Under the pieces are notes generated by a model. The model was not told where the DNA came from and ran no database searches. It saw only the letters and a program-made list of their open reading frames with translations. Below are positions 18,829 to 26,563 of a stretch of 34,863 bases of DNA, piece after piece (positions within the stretch are counted from its first letter, which is position 1; the number at the start of each line of letters is the position of its first letter). The stretch comes from Bacteroidales bacterium (GTDB lineage Bacteria > Bacteroidota > Bacteroidia > Bacteroidales > JAAYJT01). The stretch covers positions 1 to 34,863 of the forward strand of contig JAAYJT010000049.1 in the NCBI GenBank assembly GCA_012522795.1. The letters run 5' to 3'. The position numbers and the translations under genes are program-made.

Positions 18829-19572
18829 TCAGATATTACCTTTACTCAGATACAGTTCCAAAGCTTTTGCCATAGAAGGAGCTTCAGGAAGTGGTGCCTG
18901 TAGATCGAGACGTAATCCAGCATCTAATACTGCTTGTGAAGTAGAATTACCAAATGCTCCTATTTTAATACTATTCTGTTGAAATGCCGGAAAATTCTTA
19001 AATAATGATTTTATTCCTTCCGGACTGAAAAAGACCAGCATATCGTAATCCAGTTCTCCCATTTTGCTCAGATTATTAGGAACTGTTTTGAAGATAACCG
19101 CTTTTTTATAATTAATCTTGTTGTCTTCAAGCAATTGATGTTTCTCATTTTTACAAACATCAGAAACAGGTATTAAAAATTTCTCGCCTGAATGTTTTTT
19201 CAATAAATCAACTAATTCCACAAGATCACGGGTGCCGAAAAAGATTTTTCGTTTTCGGTAAACAATATATTTCTGTGTATATAAAGCAATGACTTCAGTA
19301 ACACAAAAATACTTTAATGATTCAGGAGGTGTGTACCGCATTTCAGAACATAATCTGAAAAAGTGATCTACTGAACTTTTGCTTGTAAAAATTACTGCAG
19401 TATAATCTTTAAAATAGATTTTCTGTTTTCGAAATTCAGATGCTGTTAATCCTTGTACCCTAATAAATGGTTTAAAATCAATCTCAACGTCAAATTGAGA
19501 AACAAGATCAAAATAAGGTGATTTTTCATTCTCGGGCTGGGGTTGGGAAATCAGAATCTTTTTTACTTTCAT
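18829..19572 (-). CDS. hemD: Uroporphyrinogen-III synthase
   Basis: Cyclises hydroxymethylbilane to uroporphyrinogen III with inversion of ring D, the committed step to haem and other tetrapyrroles. The 247-aa length fits. Typical HemD features are AVIFTSKSSVDHFF (about 60-72), the ISQPQP start, LVFFSPEGIKSLF (about 182-195) and the closing IGAFGNSTSQAVLDAGL region. HemD is poorly conserved in sequence, so the call rests on these motifs and the two-domain layout. No other hem genes are adjacent. An exact -7 box lies 48 bp upstream. Confidence 0.88.
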   Translation of the reverse strand: MKVKKILISQPQPENEKSPYFDLVSQFDVEIDFKPFIRVQGLTASEFRKQKIYFKDYTAVIFTSKSSVDHFFRLCSEMRYTPPESLKYFCVTEVIALYTQKYIVYRKRKIFFGTRDLVELVDLLKKHSGEKFLIPVSDVCKNEKHQLLEDNKINYKKAVIFKTVPNNLSKMGELDYDMLVFFSPEGIKSLFKNFPAFQQNSIKIGAFGNSTSQAVLDAGLRLDLQAPLPEAPSMAKALELYLSKGNI

Positions 19573-19619
19573 ATTTACACTTTAAGAAACCTGAAAATTA
19601 CCTTACAAAAAAATTTTTG

Positions 19620-19627
19620 CAAAATTA
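19620..19627 (-). promoter_or_regulatory. Predicted -7 box for hemD
   Basis: The minus-strand sequence is TAATTTTG, an exact TAnnTTTG, 47 bp before the hemD ATG. The -33 element is not clear. Confidence 0.4.
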
Positions 19628-19820
19628 CACTAAATTGTGATATGCGCCACAGTTGAGATTTACAAAAAAAGTGAAAATCCAGATTTACCAGCAGGTTTTA
19701 ATTGCATAATCTTTTGATATACAGAATTATATAATCCTTTTGTTTATGATAAACTTTTAATCTTGATTTTTCATATTAATTATCCAAAATCTAAAATCTG
19801 GAGATAGATTCATATAAATC

Positions 19821-20051
19821 GTGAAAAAAATTTCGGCATACAATACTGTAACACCGGCATTAAAAATAATCTTTTCAGTTTTTGCTAGTAGCTTTTTTTT
19901 ATATTCCTTTATTACGATATGAACTGTTTTTAACACTATCTATTTAACAGGCAAGAACAAAATTGATATTTGGGAGATAAATCCGAAATGCTATAAAGAC
20001 AAGGGAATTACATTTTGTTCACATATTAATCAGCTTATCGAAAATGATTAG
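19821..20051 (+). pseudogene. Possible decayed small membrane-protein gene, interrupted by an in-frame TGA
   Basis: From a GTG at 19821 a frame encodes 33 residues (start MKKISAYNTVTPALK, then a hydrophobic stretch), stops at TGA 19920-19922 and continues in the same frame for 42 sense codons to TAG 20049-20051. The second part is soluble in character and includes two Cys. Together they look like a short TM protein with a cytoplasmic or periplasmic tail. A 42-codon open stretch can arise by chance in DNA this AT-rich, and no promoter was found. Treat as a weak candidate; I do not recognise a family. Confidence 0.2.
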
Positions 20052-20176
20052 CATAATTAATGTGTAATACCATAACATTCCTGGAATATGTAAGGATAAT
20101 CCGGGAAGATATTTCTTACATAGAGAGTTCACTACCAATGGAAGAAAAGGCAGTTATGTAGAAGTATAAATTCGAC

Positions 20177-20202
20177 AATTTATACCATGTAAGGTATAAA
20201 TT
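20177..20202 (-). terminator. Hairpin downstream of fhs
   Basis: A perfect 10-bp stem AATTTATACC/GGTATAAATT with a 6-nt loop, 12 bp beyond the fhs stop. The stem is AT-rich and no T run follows, so it may stabilise the 3' end of the transcript rather than terminate it. Confidence 0.45.
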
Positions 20203-20213
20203 TCAATTGTGTT

Positions 20214-21875
20214 TCAAAACACACCTGTTATGTTACCATCTTCATCGATGTCAATTTTTTCTGCAGCAGGCATTTCGGGTAATCCGGGCATTCGCATGAT
20301 TTCACCAGTTATTGGAACAAGGAACCCCGCACCAGAAGCAATTTCAATTTGACGTACAGTAATAACAAAGTCTTTTGGTCTTCCTACCAAGTCAGGATTA
20401 TCTGAAAGCGATTTTTGAGTTTTTGCAATACAAATAGCGAGATTATCCAGTCCAAGTGTTGAAATCTTTGCCAAATCTGATTTTGCTTTAGCGGTATAAT
20501 CTACTGCTTCGGCACCATAGATTTTCTTTGAGATGGTTTCAATTTTTGTTTTAACACTGTCAGTTAATGGATATAGAGGTTCGAATTCAGAATCGTATTC
20601 ATCAAGGGTTTTTACTACCAGATGAGCTAATTCTTCAGTGCCTGCTCCACCTTTTCCCCATACATCTGCCACTGCGACAGGAATATTATTTTGTTTGCAA
20701 AAATCAACAAGTAAATCAATTTCTTCCTGTGTGTCGGTTTGGAATTTATTAATGGCAACAATTGGTGCAAGTTTAAATTGTTTTATATTTTCCACATGTT
20801 TTTCAAGGTTAGGTATTCCTTTGGCAAGTGCTTCTATATTTGGAGTTTTTATATCCTTAAGTGATTGTCCGCCATGATATCTCAATGCTCTTATAGTAGC
20901 AACCAGTACTGATGCTTTTGGTGATAATTCAGCGCTTCTGCATTTAATATCCATAAATTTTTCTGCACCCAGATCAAAACCAAAGCCAGCTTCTGTGATT
21001 GTATAATCAGTTAATGATAATGCAGTTTGTGTTGCAACTACAGTGTTTGTTCCCTGAGCAATATTTGCAAAAGGGCCACCGTGTATGATTGCCGGAGTTC
21101 CTTCAATTGTTTGTACCAGATTAGGTTTTATGGCATCTTTAAGTAAAGCAGTCATAGCTCCATTGGCATTCAGATCTCTTGCATAAATTGGTTTTTTGTC
21201 AAATGTAAAACCAACAAAAATATTACCAAGCCTTTTTTTAAGGTCTTTTATATCGTTTGAAAGGCATAAGATTGCCATCACTTCTGAAGCAGCAGTGATG
21301 TCAAAACCAGTTTCTCTAGGTATTCCATGCGCTGTACCGCCCAGCCCAACAACAATTGATCTCAGTGAACGATCATTCATATCCATTACGCGTTTCCATG
21401 AAATAGTACGCGGATCGAGTCTTAGCGAGCGGTTCTTGCTTTGGATATTATTATCAATTAAAGCAGCCAGAAGATTATGTGCCTTTTCAACCGCTGCAAA
21501 ATCGCCTGTAAAATGAAGATTTATATCTTCCATAGGAACAACTTGAGAATATCCGCCACCGGCAGCTCCACCTTTAATTCCGAAAACCGGTCCTAAAGAT
21601 GGTTCTCTGAGAACTACCGCCGAACGTTTTCCTATTCTGTTAAGAGCTTGTGTCAAGCCAATTGAAACTGTGGTTTTTCCTTCTCCGGCAGGTGTTGGCG
21701 TTATAGCCGAAACTAAAATTAATTTACCAAATTTTGAACGGTCAATAAATGATAAAGGCAGTTTTGCTTTATATTTTCCATAAAGCTCAAGATCTTCAGG
21801 TTTAATGCCCAGTTGTTCTGCTATTTCTTCAATAGGGCGTAGTTTAGTTTTACGTGCAATCTCTAGATCAGTCAT
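20214..21875 (-). CDS. fhs: Formate--tetrahydrofolate ligase
   Basis: ATP-dependent formation of 10-formyl-tetrahydrofolate from formate and THF, feeding one-carbon units to purine synthesis and to formyl-Met-tRNA. At 553 aa it is full length for the family (about 555). The P-loop TPTPAGEGKTT is near 61-71, and the conserved KGGAAGGGYSQV and GGTAHGIP segments are intact. It is monocistronic, with a divergent gene upstream and a 640-bp gap downstream. Nothing in the window indicates an acetogenic pathway; a biosynthetic role is more likely. Confidence 0.97.
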   Translation of the reverse strand: MTDLEIARKTKLRPIEEIAEQLGIKPEDLELYGKYKAKLPLSFIDRSKFGKLILVSAITPTPAGEGKTTVSIGLTQALNRIGKRSAVVLREPSLGPVFGIKGGAAGGGYSQVVPMEDINLHFTGDFAAVEKAHNLLAALIDNNIQSKNRSLRLDPRTISWKRVMDMNDRSLRSIVVGLGGTAHGIPRETGFDITAASEVMAILCLSNDIKDLKKRLGNIFVGFTFDKKPIYARDLNANGAMTALLKDAIKPNLVQTIEGTPAIIHGGPFANIAQGTNTVVATQTALSLTDYTITEAGFGFDLGAEKFMDIKCRSAELSPKASVLVATIRALRYHGGQSLKDIKTPNIEALAKGIPNLEKHVENIKQFKLAPIVAINKFQTDTQEEIDLLVDFCKQNNIPVAVADVWGKGGAGTEELAHLVVKTLDEYDSEFEPLYPLTDSVKTKIETISKKIYGAEAVDYTAKAKSDLAKISTLGLDNLAICIAKTQKSLSDNPDLVGRPKDFVITVRQIEIASGAGFLVPITGEIMRMPGLPEMPAAEKIDIDEDGNITGVF

Positions 21876-21918
21876 AAAAAAATATTTTAGTTAGATGAAC
21901 ATTTATTAAAAACCGCTA

Positions 21919-21948
21919 TAAAAGTACAAATAATTCTTAATCTCCAAA
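21919..21948 (-). promoter_or_regulatory. Predicted promoter of fhs
   Basis: On the minus strand, TTTG (complement of 21945-21948), an 18-bp spacer and TACTTTTA (7 of 8 to TAnnTTTG; complement of 21919-21926), about 44 bp before the ATG. Confidence 0.4.
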
Positions 21949-22081
21949 TAAAAACAGAATTTTGATAATGAAATGTCAGATGTGATGAATAGGTAATGTT
22001 TTAATAGGATTTAACAAATATTATAATACCAATGCTATAAAAATTTGTAATATTGCCGGTCGAATTAATAATTAAAACATT

Positions 22082-22726
22082 ATGAAACGAGTATTTTTTG
22101 TAATTACTTTATTACTTACAGCAAACTTAATGATTATGAGCCAAACTATTGAAAAGTCTCAGAAAGAAACTGTTGTGGTTATCCACACCGATTTGGGCGA
22201 TATTACTGTAAAGCTTTACAATGAAACTCCATTGCATCGCGACAATTTTATAAAACTGGTGAAAGACGGATATTATAACGGATCAATATTTCATCGTGTG
22301 ATTAAAGAGTTTATGATCCAGGGTGGTGGTGGAACTACCGGTATGGAAGATCCGGGATATACTGTACCTGCTGAATTTGTTAGCAAATATTATCATAAAA
22401 AAGGAGCACTGGCAGCAGCCCGTAAGCCCGATCAGGTTAATCCAAAAAAAGAATCTTCGGGCTCACAGTTTTACATAGTTCACGGACGTAAATTTGCTGA
22501 AAATGAACTATCAATGTTTGGACAGCGTATGGGTAAAACTTTTACCAAAGAACAGATTGAAACTTATGCCAAAATAGGTGGTGCACCACATTTGGATGGT
22601 GATTACACTGTGTTTGGAGAAGTGATTTCGGGGCTTGATGTTGTTGATAAAATTGCTGCTGTTGAAACTGCTACCGGCGATCGCCCTGTAAAGGAAGTGA
22701 AAATGAGAATGAACCTCATGAAATAA
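22082..22726 (+). CDS. Secreted cyclophilin-type peptidyl-prolyl cis-trans isomerase
   Basis: A 214-aa protein. A hydrophobic N-terminal signal sequence (about 1-20, MKRVFFVITLLL) suggests export to the periplasm. The rest is a cyclophilin domain that isomerises Xaa-Pro bonds. Active-site features seen are FHRVIKEFMIQGG (catalytic Arg in FHR), SGSQFYIV and the YTVFGEVISG segment. An insertion around 140-165 lengthens the loop before the last strands, as in many Bacteroidota cyclophilins. pheS begins 12 bp after its stop, so the two are probably co-transcribed. Confidence 0.92.
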   Translation: MKRVFFVITLLLTANLMIMSQTIEKSQKETVVVIHTDLGDITVKLYNETPLHRDNFIKLVKDGYYNGSIFHRVIKEFMIQGGGGTTGMEDPGYTVPAEFVSKYYHKKGALAAARKPDQVNPKKESSGSQFYIVHGRKFAENELSMFGQRMGKTFTKEQIETYAKIGGAPHLDGDYTVFGEVISGLDVVDKIAAVETATGDRPVKEVKMRMNLMK

Positions 22727-22738
22727 TCTCGGCAACAG

Positions 22739-23761
22739 ATGAAAGATCGTATTCGTCAGATAATAGAGGAAGTTAAAGAATATCGTGCAGGTTCTGAATA
22801 TGATGCTGAAGCATTCAGAATTAAATATCTGGGTAAGAAAGGATTACTCAACGATTTGTTTGCTGATTTTAAATCGGTTTTAGCAGAAGATCGGAAAGAA
22901 ACCGGACAACTGCTGAATGATCTAAAGAGTCTGCTCCAGAAAAGGGTTGATCAGTTCAAAGCAGGCTTTAAAAGTCAGGAGGCTTCATCGGCATCTTTTT
23001 CTGACTTGTCCCTTCCGGTTGATTTTCAGGAAACAGGCTCACGCCATCCGGTTTCAATAGTGCTTAACAAGATGATTGAAGTCTTTAACAAGCTTGGTTT
23101 TCCTGTTGCTGAGGATCGTGAAATTGAAGATGACTGGCATAATTTCACAGCATTGAATTTTCCACTCGATCATCCGGCACGCGACATGCAGGACACTTTT
23201 TTTATTGAAACAAACCCTGATATTGCATTACGAACCCACACTTCTTCGGTTCAGATACGTTATATGGAAAAACATAAACCGCCTTTAAGGGCTATCTTTC
23301 CCGGACGTGTATATCGTAATGAGGCAATATCAGCAAGGGCGCATTGCCTTTTTCATCAGGTTGAAGGTTTGTATGTTGATAAAAATGTTTCGTTTGCCGA
23401 TTTAAAACAAACCCTTTTATATTTTGCTCAGGAAATGTTTGATGCAAATACCAAGATTCGTTTGCGTCCTTCATTTTTCCCATTTACCGAACCATCGGCC
23501 GAAATGGATATTTCATGTAATATCTGTGGAGGCAAAGGATGTAATATCTGCAAATATACCGGCTGGGTCGAAATACTTGGTTGTGGAATGGTTGATCCGG
23601 CAGTATTGGAAAACTGCAATATTGACAGCAAAGAATACACAGGCTTTGCCTTCGGGATAGGAGTAGAACGTATGGCTTTATTGCTTTATCAGATCAACGA
23701 CCTGAGGCTTTTCTTTGAAAATGATCTGAGATTTTTAAAGCAATTCAGATCAGTAGTATAA
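22739..23761 (+). CDS. pheS: Phenylalanine--tRNA ligase alpha subunit
   Basis: Catalytic alpha subunit of the alpha2beta2 synthetase that charges tRNA-Phe; 340 aa, normal length. An N-terminal coiled coil (about 1-90) is followed by the class II core. The conserved AFGIGVERMALLLY motif 3 is near the C-terminus, ending in DLRFLKQF as in most PheS. A CNICGGKGCNIC segment after PSAEMDIS supplies two CxxC pairs, a likely zinc site found in some bacterial PheS and absent from E. coli. pheT is not adjacent, which is usual in Bacteroidota. Confidence 0.97.
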   Translation: MKDRIRQIIEEVKEYRAGSEYDAEAFRIKYLGKKGLLNDLFADFKSVLAEDRKETGQLLNDLKSLLQKRVDQFKAGFKSQEASSASFSDLSLPVDFQETGSRHPVSIVLNKMIEVFNKLGFPVAEDREIEDDWHNFTALNFPLDHPARDMQDTFFIETNPDIALRTHTSSVQIRYMEKHKPPLRAIFPGRVYRNEAISARAHCLFHQVEGLYVDKNVSFADLKQTLLYFAQEMFDANTKIRLRPSFFPFTEPSAEMDISCNICGGKGCNICKYTGWVEILGCGMVDPAVLENCNIDSKEYTGFAFGIGVERMALLLYQINDLRLFFENDLRFLKQFRSVV

Positions 23762-23873
23762 TCTACTGTTGGTATTCGTACTATAAAATAACTGAGAATA
23801 ATTTCATGTTGCTTTGAACACCTGCAATCATATTTCTCAGTAAATTAGCAGTTTTATAAATAATTCATTGTTA

Positions 23874-24902
23874 ATGATCACTCCTCCTTATCTGAAAAAA
23901 GGTGATAAAGTGGGTGTTGTAGCGCCTGCCCGTTGGGTTAAAGCCGAAGAAATTGAAGAGGCTTTGAAAATAATTGAGAGCTGGGGACTTGAAATCGTGA
24001 AAGGTGAAAACCTGTACAAGCAATATCATCAGTTTGCCGGTACTGACGAACAAAGGGCTGCCGATTTACAGGCAATGCTTGACAGTGAATCAATAAGAGC
24101 TATTATTTGTGCCCGTGGCGGATATGGTGTAGTCCGGATAGTTGATATGCTGAATTTCGGCGGTTTTTGCTCGAATCCAAAATGGCTTGTAGGTTTCAGC
24201 GATATTACAGTATTGCATAGCCATATACAGCAGAATTTCGGAATAGAAACCATACATGCCTCCATGCCTTTTGGATATGTTGATGGAGAAAGTACAAATG
24301 CTTCGCTCGAAACCTTGCGCATGGTTTTGTTTGGTGAAAGTATTGAGTATGAGTTAACACCCGGACAATATTCAAGGAAAGGGTTTGCACAGGCTAATAT
24401 TACTGGTGGTAATCTTTCATTGCTTTGCAATATTATTGGTTCGGTTTCAGAATGCGATACTGATGGAAAAATTCTTTTTCTGGAAGATGTTGATGAGTAT
24501 CTGTATCACATTGATCGTATGATGCAGCAGTTGAAGCGTAGCGGAAAACTCAGGAATCTTGCCGGATTGATTGTTGGCAATATGAGTGACATGCATGATA
24601 ACGTAATTCCGTTTGGAATGAATGTCAGGGAAATAATAGCCAATGCTGTGGCAGAATACGATTATCCGGTTTTGTTCGATTTTCCTTTTGGTCATGAAGC
24701 ACTTAACAAAGCTTTGATATTAGGACGAACGGTTGTTTTGGAATCTGGTGAAAACAAGGCAAAACTTTCTTTTTTGCAGAATTTATCCCACGGATTAAAA
24801 AGTATTGTACCACGCAGGTTTTTTATTACCACAGGCTTGATATTTATTTTGTTTATCGCCATTTATTTTATTTATTATCTGGTCTTTAAACTGTTGATGT
24901 AG
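23874..24902 (+). CDS. S66 family LD-carboxypeptidase (LdcA/MccF-like) with C-terminal TM segment
   Basis: Serine peptidase that removes the terminal D-Ala from muropeptide tetrapeptides during peptidoglycan recycling. The Ser-Glu-His triad is visible: S109 in VGFSDIT, E204 in FLEDVDEYL and H274 in FPFGHEALNKALILG. I start at ATG 23874 (342 aa), since the conserved TPPYLKKGDKVGVVAPA follows at once; a TTG at 23868 adds two residues. The canonical enzyme ends near 305, but here a basic linker and a 25-residue hydrophobic segment (about 312-340) follow, suggesting a tail anchor with the enzyme in the cytoplasm. yraN begins 31 bp downstream. Confidence 0.92.
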   Translation: MITPPYLKKGDKVGVVAPARWVKAEEIEEALKIIESWGLEIVKGENLYKQYHQFAGTDEQRAADLQAMLDSESIRAIICARGGYGVVRIVDMLNFGGFCSNPKWLVGFSDITVLHSHIQQNFGIETIHASMPFGYVDGESTNASLETLRMVLFGESIEYELTPGQYSRKGFAQANITGGNLSLLCNIIGSVSECDTDGKILFLEDVDEYLYHIDRMMQQLKRSGKLRNLAGLIVGNMSDMHDNVIPFGMNVREIIANAVAEYDYPVLFDFPFGHEALNKALILGRTVVLESGENKAKLSFLQNLSHGLKSIVPRRFFITTGLIFILFIAIYFIYYLVFKLLM

Positions 24903-24933
24903 CTAAAAATCTTACACCTGGAATATTATTAAT

Positions 24934-25296
24934 ATGGCAGAGCATAACAAACTTGGTAAATCAGGCGAACAAATTGCAGTTGAATATTTGCAAAAGAAAG
25001 GCTATAAAATTCTTGAAACCAACTGGCATGCCGGAAAATTCGAAATTGATATAATAGCCTCAATATCAAATCAGATAATTATAGTTGAGGTGAAAACCCG
25101 GACTTCAACTTTTTTAATGGAACCGGAAGCAGCTGTCAATAAAGAAAAACAGAGAATACTGGCAAAGGCAGCCGATATTTATGTGCGGCGTAATGAAATT
25201 GATAAAGAGGTTAGATTTGATATTATATCAGTAGTGATCGTAAGGGATGAATTCCGCATCAATCATATCGAAGATGCTTTTTATACTACTATGTAA
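24934..25296 (+). CDS. yraN: YraN family (UPF0102) putative endonuclease-fold protein
   Basis: A small 120-aa protein of the UPF0102/YraN family, which has an Endonuclease/Holliday-junction-resolvase-like fold. The typical start GKSGEQIAVEYLQKKGYKIL, the FEIDIIA and IIIVEVKTR segments (the E-x-K nuclease core) and the VRFDIISV motif are present. Its biological role is not established. It is in a probable operon with the LD-carboxypeptidase and faces the Usp gene, whose stop lies 14 bp away. Confidence 0.92.
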   Translation: MAEHNKLGKSGEQIAVEYLQKKGYKILETNWHAGKFEIDIIASISNQIIIVEVKTRTSTFLMEPEAAVNKEKQRILAKAADIYVRRNEIDKEVRFDIISVVIVRDEFRINHIEDAFYTTM

Positions 25297-25310
25297 CAAC
25301 AAGCATAGTA

Positions 25311-26426
25311 TTATTCAGAACGAAAGACAAACACCGGTTTATTGAATCGGCTGAGTGCCTTGCGGGTTATACTGGGGCTAAACAGCTTTGTGAAAATATT
25401 GCGTTTGTGCGAATTGAAACTTACAATTCCTATATTGTTGTTACGCATATAAGTTTCAAGTCCGGTGAAAATATTATCACTCAACATATTTGAGAATTTG
25501 GCTTTCTGGTCAGGGTATTCAGCCTTTATATAATCCCGCAGGTTATCCATTTTCACCGAATCCCAGGGTTTCTTACTTCCAATACAAATATGTACACAGT
25601 GCAGTTTCATGTCAAAAGGTCTTATCAGATTAACAAGTCTGTGTATAGCTGCATAGTCAGTTTCATCAAAATCAGTGGCATACAGAATATTATTGATCTT
25701 TGATAATCCTTTAAAGGTAGCTGAAGCAGGAATTGCCATTAAAGGAACATCGATTTTATCAATCAGCTTGATTGCTACACTTCCAAATATTCCTTTGGTT
25801 TTTTCACCTATGCCATGGCTTCCAATAACCACAATTCCGGGTTTGTAGGTTTCAGTGATTTCAAGAATTGCATCTTCAGCAAAACCATTACTGGCTGTAG
25901 CAGTGATTTTTATTTTTTCAAGTTTTTTACTTTTTACATATTTTTCGAGATGTTCAGTAAGTTCCTGTAATTGTTTTTTAGCCTTGATCTCAATTTCCTG
26001 AAAATAATTGTCATAATTCATCTGGAACAGATGAGCTCCTTCGTAAGTTGGCAGATTTATGGCAGGCTTGAAAAACGCATGAAACAGTTTTATTTCTGCC
26101 TTAAATGTATCAGCCAGAGCGACGGCATAATAACAAGCATTTTTTGAATAATCAGAAAAGTCAACAGGAACAAGTATTTTTTTGATTTGTTGAATCTTTT
26201 TCCCTGTTTTTGCTTTTCCTGACATTTTTCCGGATTCCTGAATAATTCGCAAAGCTGCTTCTACATCCTTGGTTTTTACTCTGAGGCGGACTCCACTACC
26301 TACCATGGGTTGAATTACATTAATACCGGTAAGCAAACACTCAATACCGGCTGCTTCCAGTTGATTTTGTAATAATAGCGCCCTTGAGTAGGTATGATAA
26401 GCGATGGTTGTAAATTTATCTTCCAT
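25311..26426 (-). CDS. DUF2007-UspA-UspA fusion protein
   Basis: A 371-aa protein from ATG 26426; the in-frame ATG at 26480 would add 18 unlike residues. It has three parts. Residues about 5-65 resemble the DUF2007 'putative signal transducing protein' domain (YSRALLLQNQLEAAGIECLL). A first UspA domain (about 77-235) has a good nucleotide-binding motif, GSHGIGEKTKGIFGSVA. A second (about 240-370) keeps the fold but lacks the Gly-rich loop (NSHKRNIFTKLFSPS). Tandem Usp proteins are common, but the DUF2007 fusion is less so. A stress or energy-sensing role is inferred from the family. Confidence 0.87.
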   Translation of the reverse strand: MEDKFTTIAYHTYSRALLLQNQLEAAGIECLLTGINVIQPMVGSGVRLRVKTKDVEAALRIIQESGKMSGKAKTGKKIQQIKKILVPVDFSDYSKNACYYAVALADTFKAEIKLFHAFFKPAINLPTYEGAHLFQMNYDNYFQEIEIKAKKQLQELTEHLEKYVKSKKLEKIKITATASNGFAEDAILEITETYKPGIVVIGSHGIGEKTKGIFGSVAIKLIDKIDVPLMAIPASATFKGLSKINNILYATDFDETDYAAIHRLVNLIRPFDMKLHCVHICIGSKKPWDSVKMDNLRDYIKAEYPDQKAKFSNMLSDNIFTGLETYMRNNNIGIVSFNSHKRNIFTKLFSPSITRKALSRFNKPVFVFRSE

Positions 26427-26533
26427 GATCTTATATTTTAAAAAACTGTATAAATATACAATCAATTCAGAACATAGCAATAAAATAAATAAAATTAATT
26501 TGCATTAGAAAAGATGTGGTGCAATAACTTTCG

Positions 26534-26541
26534 TACTTTTG
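26534..26541 (+). promoter_or_regulatory. Predicted -7 box for the pseudouridine synthase gene
   Basis: TACTTTTG matches TAnnTTTG exactly, 22 bp before the ATG at 26564. No -33 element at standard spacing. Confidence 0.4.
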
Positions 26542-26563
26542 CCGCCTAAATTTCACACAATCA

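Larger units (their letters stand above)
19573..20213. other. 640-bp intergenic gap between hemD and fhs
   Basis: AT-rich DNA without an obvious gene. It holds the hemD promoter region at its left end, a short interrupted reading frame (19821-20051, listed separately) and a hairpin beyond the fhs stop (20177-20202). I see no tRNA, riboswitch core, insertion-sequence ends or tandem repeats here. Confidence 0.6.

Noticed and set aside
18360-18830. Integrated element at the tRNA pair
   Set aside because: No integrase, no direct repeat of a tRNA 3' end and no foreign-looking genes on either side.
22179-22187. Exact DnaA box TTATCCACA
   Set aside because: A single box inside the cyclophilin gene, with no cluster, AT-rich unwinding element or dnaA nearby; not an origin.
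24029-24430. 133-codon antisense frame in the LD-carboxypeptidase gene
   Set aside because: The sense frame has a complete catalytic triad and family-wide conservation; the antisense product has no recognisable features.
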